From: Mytilus californianus
Lineage: Eukaryota > Mollusca > Bivalvia > Mytilida > Mytilidae
DNA: 64,000 nt
NCBI RefSeq assembly: GCF_021869535.1
Contig: NW_026262668.1
Coordinates: forward strand, 70,763,558-70,827,557
Direction of reading: 5' to 3'
The notes under the pieces: generated by a model
Databases searched by the model: none
What the model was told of the DNA's origin: nothing
What the model saw: only the letters and a program-made list of their open reading frames with translations
Program-made: the position numbers and the translations under genes
Shown here: positions 11,806 to 24,000 of the stretch, one piece after another
Numbering within the stretch: the stretch's first letter is position 1
Layout of the letters: each line of letters starts with the position of its first letter

Positions 11806-12091
11806 TGACGAAAGACGACGACGAAGCCAACCAGGGGCAAGGCATGCCTCCACAAGATGGCAATCCCTCTACGTCTGCCATGGTTCCAATGCCTGCGCCT
11901 ACTTTACCAGAATATATAGAAGAAACTATACCACCTCCTTCTTACGAAGAAATAATGGGTCACCAAACGCAGACATCAGTTCAACAGACAGTAGCAGAAC
12001 TTCCACCTTTGGCATACGTTGATATTATGCCGCGACTACTAAAAAATGGAAATATTAAAAATAAGATTGCACCAGAATTTGATAAGTTTAG
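11805..12091 (+). CDS. Exon 1 of the PPxY/CaaX gene
   Basis: Encodes residues 1-95 and two bases of codon 96, and ends TTTAG|gtaagt (strong donor, phase 2). It contains the acidic start (MTKDDDE), Pro/Gln/Ser-rich low complexity and the PPSY motif. A three-codon upstream ORF (ATG ATA GCA TAA, 11794-11805) ends in TAATG, sharing its last A with the main start codon. A 3' splice-like sequence (catatttcag) ends at 11791, so a non-coding 5' exon may splice in just before the start. Confidence 0.85.
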
Positions 12092-15000
12092 GTAAGTATA
12101 TTCTTTTATATTTATATTGATTAGACAACTGTTTTCATTTATCATGTTCAAGATAAAAACAGTAAAATATTTCCTGAGGGAAACAATTACTTAACACAAA
12201 TCAAAGTTAAAAAAAAATTTGACATCACAACATCTTTTCTCTATTCTTGAACTTGTGGATGATTCTTTTAATTTTTTATTATCTTATTTTACCAGGACAA
12301 ATGTTTTAATATCTTAATTTGTATTTTAGTTTTGTCATAGAAGCGGCGAATCAATGGTTAAGATCGAATCCTGGTTTTGCAGTGTGGAAGTGTGAGACAG
12401 TTGAAAGAAAGGTTGATGGTGGACGTGCAGGACAGCCTCCAATCATAGAGTTGGAAAAAATGACAATTCATCATTCCACATATGGTTTTAATGTATTCAT
12501 ACGCGGAGTAAGGTATTATGCTTACTGTTTGCATATTAAAGCATATTATATTTTTTCGTTGTGGTATGCATGTACACTGATAAGAAAATAACATGGAAGG
12601 CAACATACAACATATGCTTGCAAATCATGATGGTAATTTTCTTTCTTTCTCGAGCATTTTGCCATATCAACAATATTTCCCTAGCATGCTGTAGTATATG
12701 GATTTAACATGTACTATAATGGTGTTGATATATCTGATGGCTTACATGTAATAGCAGTTATATTACATATTTAAACACATGAGGATTATTCAATGGTGTT
12801 TTTGTTCTGGTTGTTTACTGATATATTTTTTTCAGAATGTGGCTTGTAAAGAAAACTGGACAAGGTTCGCAACAGCAGCTTGGGTTGATGAATGTTGTAC
12901 CAGAAAAAAAGATAGTTGAATGGCAAACAGTTAGATCTGGAGGACTATTTATGATGGAAGACCCCATTTATCGTAACACTATAACCAGGACACATGGCTT
13001 TGTAACATACGACGGCTTGATGGAAACAATTGCTAAATTGAATTCAAAACTAAAATCGTATCCTCTGCCAGGTATAATAAAAGAATTATAATATATAGGT
13101 GTGCCACTTGTAATTGTTTTATCCTCTGTATGTTTGATCAATGGAATATTCGACCTCTGAATTTTTAACTGTTTTTGCCTCAGCCATGGTAATAGTTGAT
13201 GTCAAATTACTGTTAGTCGTAAACATGTCGCTATTTGGATTAACAACTCTTATATACACGATAAATTGGATATTATTTAAATAACGGGTAAGAAATATCG
13301 AACAGGCTACGTTAAATGGGTAATCAAACATCAGATGATACTCGAATGCCATTGAGATAAGTCAAAAGCAACGAGACAAATGTGTGGACAAAGTAATTTA
13401 AAAGTCGTTTGCTTTATGTCCCGTCCAGTGGCAAATATGTCATGCATGTTCAAGACGAAAACAATTAAACAATAAATAAAATTAGATGGTCATGTAATAG
13501 GGATCGACCAGGATGATTGAATTTTTGACTGCCCCTTGAAAACAATGGTATATTGTAGAGGGGCGGAAATTTTGCCTTGCAACAGGCCAGCTACGGACCC
13601 CTCAAAGAGTTTTTGCAAGGGTTTTTAACGTACAGAGAGCATGGCACTCTCTAAATAGAAGGCATCGGATTTAACGTCCATGCATGTTTTGACCGGACGT
13701 TACTGCTAATTTATAAATCCCGCACAGACAAACGGACGCCCCCACTTTGCAAGGTTTTACTATTTCTATACCCAGTCACCCTTTAACATTTGAAACGACA
13801 TCTAACTATCGGTCAACTTACTTTAAAGTAATATTTTACATCACTGCTCGGCTCTTGGTGGCTTTTAAAGTATCAAACAAATATCAATTATTTACTTTCA
13901 GGGACTGTTTTAAACGTGGAATGTGCAATGATGAAGACCTTTGAATTTGCTGACGACTTCAAAGTGGACCCTGATTCAACATGTTACACAAGTGAATCTA
14001 AAATGAAAAGACTAACACAAATATTAAGAATATTTTACATTTTAGGACCTCCAATTTGCGAGGAAATCTGTAAGTTCAAAATATTTGTTATCAGACGTGT
14101 ATTTCAAACCTTATGCAGGGTTAATCTGTAAAGTTATGTCAAACAGTTAATCTGTGTAGTTATGTCGGGCAGTTCATCCATCTATCAATTCTCTAACCTA
14201 GATAAAAAATACTCTTGGCTATATCATGGCGGTCAGTTTTTATTAGTGGTGGAAGCCGAGAGAACCACCGACCTTTGGCAGGGAAACTGGCAATCCTAGT
14301 CAATTAAGACCGTAGTCAAACGGACATGCCATGAGTGGGGTTCTAACTCTCCACCTCAGTGTTGATAGGCTAATGATCATTGTAGATGAACTACTTAGAT
14401 TATCGGCCGCGAAACTTGAAAGAAATCTTGATGCTAAAAATTGTGTCTCAGTAATGCGAGACATTGGGATGCTAGTCCGACGGCAGAGACGACGGCGTAA
14501 ACTAATTGTATAAAGCTTTATATTTCAAAGAGTAGAAGACCTGGATGCTTCATACCTTGTATACAGTTGCATTATGTTACGAATTTTCAGTCTGTCGTAT
14601 GTCCATTGTTCTTGACCTCATTAGCTCACCTTTCCAAAGGACATGTGAGCTTTTGCCATCACTTGGCGTCCGTCGTCGTCCGTCCGGTGTAACTTATTTC
14701 AAACATCTTCTCCTCTGAAACTACTGGACCAATTCCAACCAAACTTAAGCTGAATGATCCTTAGGGTATCTAGAATAAAGTTTGTGTTTTATTTTCTGTT
14801 TCGTCAAAAAACAAGGCCGCCATGGCTAAAAATAGAATATAGGGGTCAAATGCAGTTTTTGGCTTATATCACAAAAACTAAAGCATTTAGAGCAAATCTG
14901 ACGGGGTAAAAATGTTCATTAGGTCAAGTTCTATCAGCCCTGAAATTTTCAGATGAATCTAACAACCCATTGTTGGGTTGCTGCCACTAAATTGGTAATT

Positions 15001-18000
15001 TTAAGGAAATTTTGCAGTTTTTGGTTATTATCTTGAATATTATTATAGATAAAGATAAACTGTAAACAGCAAAAATGTTCAGCAAAGCAAGATCTACAAA
15101 TAAGTTGTATATATGACCAAAATTGTCAATTGACCCCTTAAGGAGTTATTGCCCTTTAAGGACAATTTTACACAATTTGTTTATCATGTTTTCTAACTTT
15201 AAAAAATCTTCTTCTCTGAAACTACTGAATTAAATTAAACCAAACTTAAGAGAATGATTCTTAGGTTATCTAGAATAAAGTTTGTGTTTTATTTTCTGTT
15301 TCCTCAGAAAACATGGCCGCCATGGCCAAAAATAGAACATAGGGTAAAATGCAGTGTTTGACTTATATCTCTAAAACTAAAGCATTTAGAGCAAATCAGA
15401 CAAGAAGTTAAAGTATTCATTAGGTCAAGGTCTACCTGCCCTGAAATTATCAGCCAAATCGGGTATCTGATTTTTAGGTTATTGCCCCTGAATTGATGAT
15501 TTTAATGAAATTTTGCAATTTTCGGTGATTATCTTGAATATTATTATAGATAAAGATAAACTGTAAACAGCAAAAATGTTCAGCAAAGTAAGACCTACAA
15601 ATAAGTTTTTATATGATCAAAATTGTCCATTGACCCCTTAAGGAGTTATTGTCCTTTAAAGACAATTTTTCACAATTTGTTCATCTAGTTTGCTTACTTT
15701 AAAAAATCTTCTCCTTTGAAACTCCTGAATCAATTTCAGCCAAACTTGGGCTGAATGAGTTTCAGAGTATCTAGTATAAATTTTGTATTTTATTTCCGTG
15801 TACATCAAGAAACATAGCCATTATGGCTAAAATGGAACATAGGGGTAAAATGCATTTTTTTGCTTTTGAAGAAAATATGACATATACAAAGAACATTTAA
15901 ATGGTTTATAAGCCACTCATTAATATATATTGAAAAGCAAAAATAATCATTGATGAAAGATTTAAGCAAAAAATTACAGGTGAGCGATTCAGGCTCTTGA
16001 GAGTCTCTTGTTTTGATGGTTCAGCAACTGCTTAAAAACACTATATTTTTTTCATATGAATTTTAGTAATAGGATTATATTTGGTATATGGGTTCCTTGC
16101 ATTTTCCTTGATTATGACTGAAGTAAATCTGTTCGAGTTGAGCATTAAATTTCCTTTTTTGTTTACTATTTCATTTTTTCTGAGTAAGAATAATCATTTA
16201 GCATCCTCTCAAAATTTTAAAGATTAGTTCCTACTTTGATTTTGTCACAATGTTTTATAGGTTAGAATCAATTATTTATAAAAAGAGGGAAAGTTACCAA
16301 GGTAACCAATCACAAACCATAAGTTCAATGAAAACAGATAACAACATGACCAAAAAGAATGAAAAAATACGAAAAGACAACAGTCCACAAAACACTATAC
16401 GGAAAACTAAGACTGAGCAACAAAAACCCTTATCAAATACCGTGGATGAGCTCAGGTTCTCCGGAAGCGTCGTCAGTTCTTGCTCCACTAGTGATATCCA
16501 TTATGGTACTCTTGTTAAAATACACTGAGAAGATTCATATGCGGTGAATAAGCATTTTATAACAGCGGGTTGATAAAGTATCTTGTCTAAACCTCAGACA
16601 TCACCAACGTAAAATAAACATACTTAGGTACATGTTAATTCTCAAAAGCTTGACCGTTAATGTTTGAAATGAAAACAGGGTTCCTCGGGACAAGTGTTAA
16701 ACAAGGCTTTTACCGGAAAAGACAGCAAACACATTGAAAAATTAAATTTCACAACTGTGAAAATTTAAAGCAAAAGCAACGAAAACTCCAGTATAACAAA
16801 ATTAGGGGTTAACTCTTGTGTTCCGGAAGAATAAGCAATTCATGTTTCACTTATAATATATAAAATTCAACTGCCTTTGAAAGGTTTGGACACAATTTAT
16901 TATACGAGTAATGCACATATTTTTACAGGTCTCAAGGAGTTCCAACCAGAAATGACAAAACGCCCAACTGCGATGGGACAACCGGCTTTTCAATCATGGC
17001 CTGATTTGAACGGGCAACTTGGTTTTTGGCTGGCAAATACAAGTGTATGTTTCCTCTATATAAGTACAGATTTCTTAAACAAATATGTAAATAAAATTAA
17101 CAAAAACTTTTCATTTTTTTTATTAATATTGGATTTTCCTCTTCTTATTTCTCAATACATATACCGAGTCTAACATGAGAAATGGATTTAAAAATTATTT
17201 ACTTGAAGTTGACAACATATTTGTGGAGTGTGTCGGATTTTCTTTTTCATTAGAACCAGTATTTTTTTTTAACATTTTATTTTTTATTACTTTTCAGACC
17301 AAACCACATCGGTAATATCGTATTTGCAATCTCGTTTTTGTCGAGCCTGCGACTTTTGTCGCAGAAAGCTCGACATAGGGATAGCGATCCGGCGGCGGCG
17401 GCGGCGTTAGCTAACTTCTTAAAAGCTTTATATTTTAGAAGATGGAAGACCTGGATGCTTCATACTTTGTATATGGATGCCTCATGTTACGAAGTTTCCG
17501 TCAGTCACATGTCCAATGTCCTTGACCTCATTTTCATGGTTCAGTGACTACTTGAAAAAAAAGTTCAGATTTTTTGTAATGTTAAATTCTCTCTTATTAT
17601 AAGTAATAGGATAACTATATTTGGTATGTGCGTACCTTGCAAGGTCCTCATGCCCGTCAGACAGTTTTCACTTGACCTCGACCTCATTTCATGGATCAGT
17701 GAACAAGGTTAAGTTTTCGTGGTCAAGTCCATATCTCAGATACTATAAGCAATAGGTCTAGTATATTCGGTGTATGGAAGGACTGTAAGGTGTACATGTC
17801 CAACTGGCAGGTGTCATCTGACCTTGACCTCATTTTCATGGTTCAGTGGTTATAGTTAAGTTTTTGTGTTTTGGTCTGTTTTTCTTATACTGTATGCAAT
17901 AGGTCTACTATATTTGGTGTATGGAATGATTGTAAGGTGTACATGTCTAGCTGGCAGGTGTCATCTGACCTTGACCTCATTTTCATGGTTCAGTGGTCAA

Positions 18001-21000
18001 AGTTAAGTTTTTGAGTTTTGGTCTTTTTTTCTAATACTGCATGCAATAGGTCAGCTATATTTGGTGTATGGAATGATTGTAAGGTGTACATGTCTAGCTG
18101 GCAGGTGTCATCTTACCTTGACCTCATTTTCATGGTTCAGTGGTCAAAGTTAAGTTTTTGAGTTTTGGTCTTTTTTTCTAATACTATATGCAATAGTTCA
18201 ACTATATTTGGTGTATGGAAATATTTTATGATCTATATGTCAGTCAAGCAGGTTTTATTTGACCTTGACCTCATTTTCAAGGTTCATTGCTCAGTGTTAA
18301 GTTTTTGTGTTTTCGTCTGTTTTTCTTAAACTATAAGCAATAGGTCAACTATATTTGTTGTATGGAAGAATTGTTAGCTGTACATGCCTGCCTAGCATGG
18401 TTCATCTGCCCTTGACCTCATTTTCATGGTTCATTGGTCAATGTTTAGTTTACTTGGTTAATGTTAAGTTTATGTGACAGTTGTAATAAAGCTTTATATT
18501 TAGGACTATCAACATAATATCAATGATTAGTAAAGAAGGCGAGACATTTCAGCGTGTGCACTCTTGTGTTTATGTGGGTTCGATGTCTGTCTGGATAAGA
18601 CAAAAGACTTTATAATTGTTATTAACTGTTTCTCCGACGAGAACTCGGCTTTCAGAAGCAAAAAAAAAAAAAGACTGGTCTGCTCACAGTAGTAATAAAG
18701 TGTCTGATTAGAGTAATATGTCTTCATGCGGACTATGAACCTTGTAAACTAACACGTAAAAAAATCCGATCAAGTTTCTACAAACCAATTAATTTTGCAT
18801 TGTTTTTAAAATTGTGTTTTTAATTTTGCTTGCTAATAAGCAACAGAGAGGTATGGCCATTTACCATTTTTTTCTCGCCTGCGACGAAAGTCGTGGAACG
18901 CGAGACATAGGAATGGCTTTCCGGCGACGGCTGCGGCGGCAGCGGTGGCGTCTACAATTATTAAGTTTTCTGCTTAAGTTAGTTCGATAGGAACTACTTG
19001 TGATAGATCATTGATACTTAATATGAAGTTGAATTACTATCAATACATATCTTTTTGACCACTTTTTTGAGGCCCTGCCTCCTAGGTCATGGTCCAGTGA
19101 CTTTGAATTAATTAGCAATTTTCAATGTTAAATTTTCTGCTGAAGTCAGTTTGATAAGAACTACTTGTGACAGATCAATGATATTTTGTATAATGTTGCA
19201 TTTCTATCAGTACATCTCAGTTTGTCGACCTTTTCTAGGCCCTGCCAAAAAGATCATGGTCCAGCGACTTTGAATTAATAAGCAATGTTGCTGTCCATCA
19301 GATTGTCTTTTTCTGAATTTTATGCGGACATGCGAGACATATCTCTGTTTCAACGGCTTATTGTTTCACCCACAGGGTTAAAATGTGCAAGTTGATAAAA
19401 TCTAGTGGAATTTGAATTTAAAAAAGTTATTTTACATCGAAAGACATTCGACATAAATCCTAAATGTGTGCTATCTTCAGTCATTCATAATTAGGTGTCA
19501 TAATTCGACATACGACAGAATGTTATACCATGGAAGTATTATATTTTACTTCCATGGTTATATCTTTATTCTCATAAAGCGAATGCATAACATCAGTAAA
19601 GAGATAAACAACATTAACTATTTACAATATATACAAAACAATTAAGGAAGAGAGGTTACACAAGTCACTAGTCAGGAGGACATATACAAACCTCAACCTT
19701 ACACAAGTAGCTCTCGACCCGTAAAATTTGGTAAAATATCATATAAGTTTTTTTAAATATACTATATTCTGATATATAATAATATTAAAGGGAAATTCGG
19801 TTTGGCATTTTAAAGTTTATAATTTGATGATTGATTTTTACCTATTTTATCAGGGAATCCGAGTCGTTAATATTCAAGCATTTAGTGCAAGAATGAGCAA
19901 AGGAAGAGGTAAGTTATCATGTATCTACACATTTGTTGATTTTTGTACAATTTAGTATGTCGGTGTGCGTTCATATACACTTATGGATTAGCACAGAATA
20001 GGGATGATTACTTTATACATACAATTGAGAATGGAAACGGGGATTGTGTCAAAGAGACAAAAACCCGACAAAAGAGCAGAAAACATTCCAAGACCACCAA
20101 TGGGTCTTTAACGGAGCGAGAAAATCACACACCCGGAGGCGGGCTTTAGCTGGCCCATAAACAATCATGTATACTAGTTCAGCGTAATGGACGTCACACT
20201 AAATTATGAAACATATAAATGAACCAAAGTTAAAAACATACCAGACTAACAAAGGCTAAAGGTTCCTGACTTGGGACAGGCATAGTTTGTTTTCGGTCAA
20301 ACGTATTTATGAGTGAAAATATTGTTAATAATTATTTACAATCAAATTTAAATGTGGCACCAATTATAAACCAATCACAGCACGCATCAGTACTAAGTGC
20401 ATAAGGTTGGGTGGTTACCGTGTTTAAAATTTGATTTTTCTGGTCTCTCATGTATACATTGTATACTTGTTTTTGGCTTCAATTATAATTATGAACGCAC
20501 TGATACAGTAGCTAGACTAACTGGAACGTGACATCACAAATTCGGACCTAATCGAAGAATATTTCCCGTTGAAAAACACTCACCTGTCAAATCATTATCA
20601 GGAATTGTAACAAGCCGAAGTTGAGGTCGTGTTTGGTTTTAAAAAATATGTTGCATTAATACGTTACAAAATAAAATCATCGGTTTGAAGACGATATTTT
20701 AATTTTAAGGAAATATCAACACAGAAAATAAGATAACTAACAACAATAAGTAAGAAGAAAATACTAGAAATAATAAAAGTAAAATAGACAAAAGTTCATA
20801 TATGAACTAACATACTGGTGACACAGATCTTTTGACTCACTTTAATACATCTAACAAACCATGACGGCTAACTTAAACTTAAAACCTTTAAACGGAAACA
20901 TCGTTATTACGAATTCCTTCAAAAAAAATAAAGATGCTTGATTATCAAGTTACCAAGCACCTAATGTCATTTAAAGCTAGTGTTGGTGCAATGAGCATCT

Positions 21001-24000
21001 GAATTTTATTTTTATCATGATGCAATCAAGAATGTTTTGGGGTTGTCGATTTCGTCATAAATACTAGATATTCAACTTGTACCAAAAATGTATTTTTTGG
21101 GGTGGGGGCATGAATCAGCAATCAAGGTACTCTATTTGTCACTACCCTTAAAATGTGCGCTATATCAGATGATCCGGAAAGGTGAGCATATAGTGACTGT
21201 GATTTATATTAGGAATGTTGTCATGTATACTATTATATTATATGCAAGTATAATATTATAAATACAAAACGTTATGTCAGCGACCTGTCTTTCTGATACT
21301 TTACTATGGCAACTACACTTGATTTTATTATATATTTTTGAATAAGCTTTTTGTTTTAGTTAATTTGTTCTTTATTTATATCTGTAGAAACTGTGAATAT
21401 CATGTCAGATTGCACAGATGAGGTTCAATCAAGTTTCACCACACGTGAATATGTGAAGCTCCTGCGCGTGTTCTATACGACAGGTTCCCCTATCCAGTCG
21501 CAGCCAGTTGCTAATTTTTCTAGCAGATTGTTTCTTCCAGTAAGAATCGGCAGACAGATGTTTGAAAGCATGTCTCAAACTATGTTTAGAATTGAAGCTT
21601 GGCTTCGTCTTGTAGGTAAGCCTTTTAATCGACCGTATATTTGTACCGCCTATAAGGACGCTCGCATTTTAATACAAGTATATTGTTCTTGGTCCGTTAC
21701 TCCAATCGTCCGGTTGCGTCTAGCGATAATACGTTTGCTTCCAAAGATCTTAACAAAATTGGTATACAATGTTTGAATTTATATACTAGTATACAAGCTC
21801 CCTTTAGCATTAAACGGTTTTCATATGCTTTCTTCTAGAGTTATGGGTCTTTGTTCATTCAAACAACACCCGACTGTTTTATTTGTAAGAAAAGTACGAG
21901 TCCTAAATCATTAATATTACCGTTTTGGAATTGAATTTAATGGTTAAAAGTTTTCAAATCAACTTATAGAAGCAATAATTAAATGTAAACGATATTGTAT
22001 ACACACAGCACATCAAATAGCTATTGCACTGCATATGTCAGGTTAAACAATGAAATAAAAATTTGAAAAGGTCATTTGGGCTAAACACCAATTATACAGG
22101 AAACTGCTAACATTTTATGATAACCACCGTGACGAGCGCCTATACCGTATGAAAAGTTTTAAATCGTTCCAATTTGTCAACGGAAATAAACACAAATACG
22201 AAGAAACAGTGACGACAACTAACGAAAAGCCTAATTCAAAAAAAGACGCATACTAATAACTGTGTATTAATTAGTATTTAAATGTTGAGGACTGTATGGT
22301 ACAGTAGTTATGATTTGAACTCGACAAACATTGTAGCCAACAATAAGGTATTCAAACCTTCAACGTTTGCTACCCGTATTTGTAATATACATGTATATAC
22401 TGTTCGGTCCAATTCAGTAAATCAATATACTAACAGACTTGATTAATAACAGTTTTTTTTTCTGGACTATCGTATTTATCTGTTTGTTGTAGGACTTCCT
22501 ATTTACAATGTTGAAACCATTCAGTACCTGTTGAAAGAGTCGAGCGTTGTTGGTGCAGAGCTTGACAAATGTACCTGGAGTGAAAATCCGACAGTTGGAA
22601 ATTTCTTCGTGACAGCAATCAGGTTGGTAAATACAGTAACACTATTTAAAAGTTTGACATGTGATATTACAGTGTTACCTGTGACATATAATATACCTGT
22701 CCCCCTCTTTGAACACCATGTATAGGCTTTCAAATTGCCAATATTTATTTATAAACAAAAGCTTGATGTTTGCTCTACATTTCGAAATTTTTATCATCTG
22801 AATTTTTGAAGGAAAAAGTGATTCCAATTTGTGAAGAAAGAATATGGGAACATGATACAAACTGGCGCATGAAATATATTTATTAGGAAACTGTTGGGGA
22901 TTATTTTCCTTTTAAAATCCCTAAAAGTGACAAAGAAAGAGATTAACGACATAATTAATTTTGTCATAAAAGAACCATTAATGTCGGCGGAGGACATTTT
23001 AGCGCATTGATAGAACATTTTAGCGAAAAAAATCTGACGTATAAACGCCAAAGTAGAACCCATTTTAGCGAAAATTTAAATTGTCAATGCCCATTTTAGC
23101 GCCATATTTTTAACCCATTACAATAAATAATATATAATAAATATTTTTTTTTTAATAGACTCGCAGCACAATATAAAACATAGTAGCTTAAAATTTTTCG
23201 CTAAAATGTCCTGGGCCCATTCGTGTATGGTTGCAAACGTTGTCGTGCTTTGTGCAGGTACTAACATATGAAAATAGACCGTGACACAATTATCTCAAAG
23301 GATCAATTGTCTATGCTGAAAGCTAAACGATGGTTATAATTGGTATGTTTTCAATTATCGAAAACCGATGTATTAAGTCTAAGTAAAGTACTTTGTATTA
23401 CTATATTTTTTATTTTTGTCATTTCTGTTGTTTTTTATGGTCGAATGGTAATCTCGTATCAGTTTTACAAATATAATCAGAAAGAATATAAACCTTAACT
23501 TTTATTTTACAAATGTTCTATCTACATTTTTTTAAAGTATTTTCAAATGACATTGATGATGTGATGGCATTTTTGATCTAGTTTATCAACTTTTGACTCT
23601 GTCTTAATTACCCATGAACACACAATTTCGCGAAACAATTGTGTTCTCTATCGCTTTCAGTCCTCTTTGCATATACTTTGCTTGTATTTGGTTTGTAATT
23701 ATAAATTGACAATAAATCCTATTGGAGTTCGGTCTGTTTTTATATTTTTGTTTACCTAAGTGGTAATTATGAAGGGGAAAACTTCGTGACATTACTGTTT
23801 ATCCCTCTTTTGTCAACCCTAATTAGGTTGGTAATTGTTTAAAGTCTCTGGTTGTTTTCGTGCATTAAAGAAATTCATGAAATAGTTTTGTTTGCAGGGT
23901 TTATTTTCCATGTGCTTTTAATGAACCAGATCCAAGATTACTTCCACCCCAGCAGTATTATGATTCTGCATTCGCACCAGGAGCATCAGGGAATTGTTGC

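Noticed and set aside
16250..16528. 92-codon open frame in intron 4
   Set aside because: Translation of an RT-element tail copy; the matching tail at 6.5 kb is open on the other strand instead.
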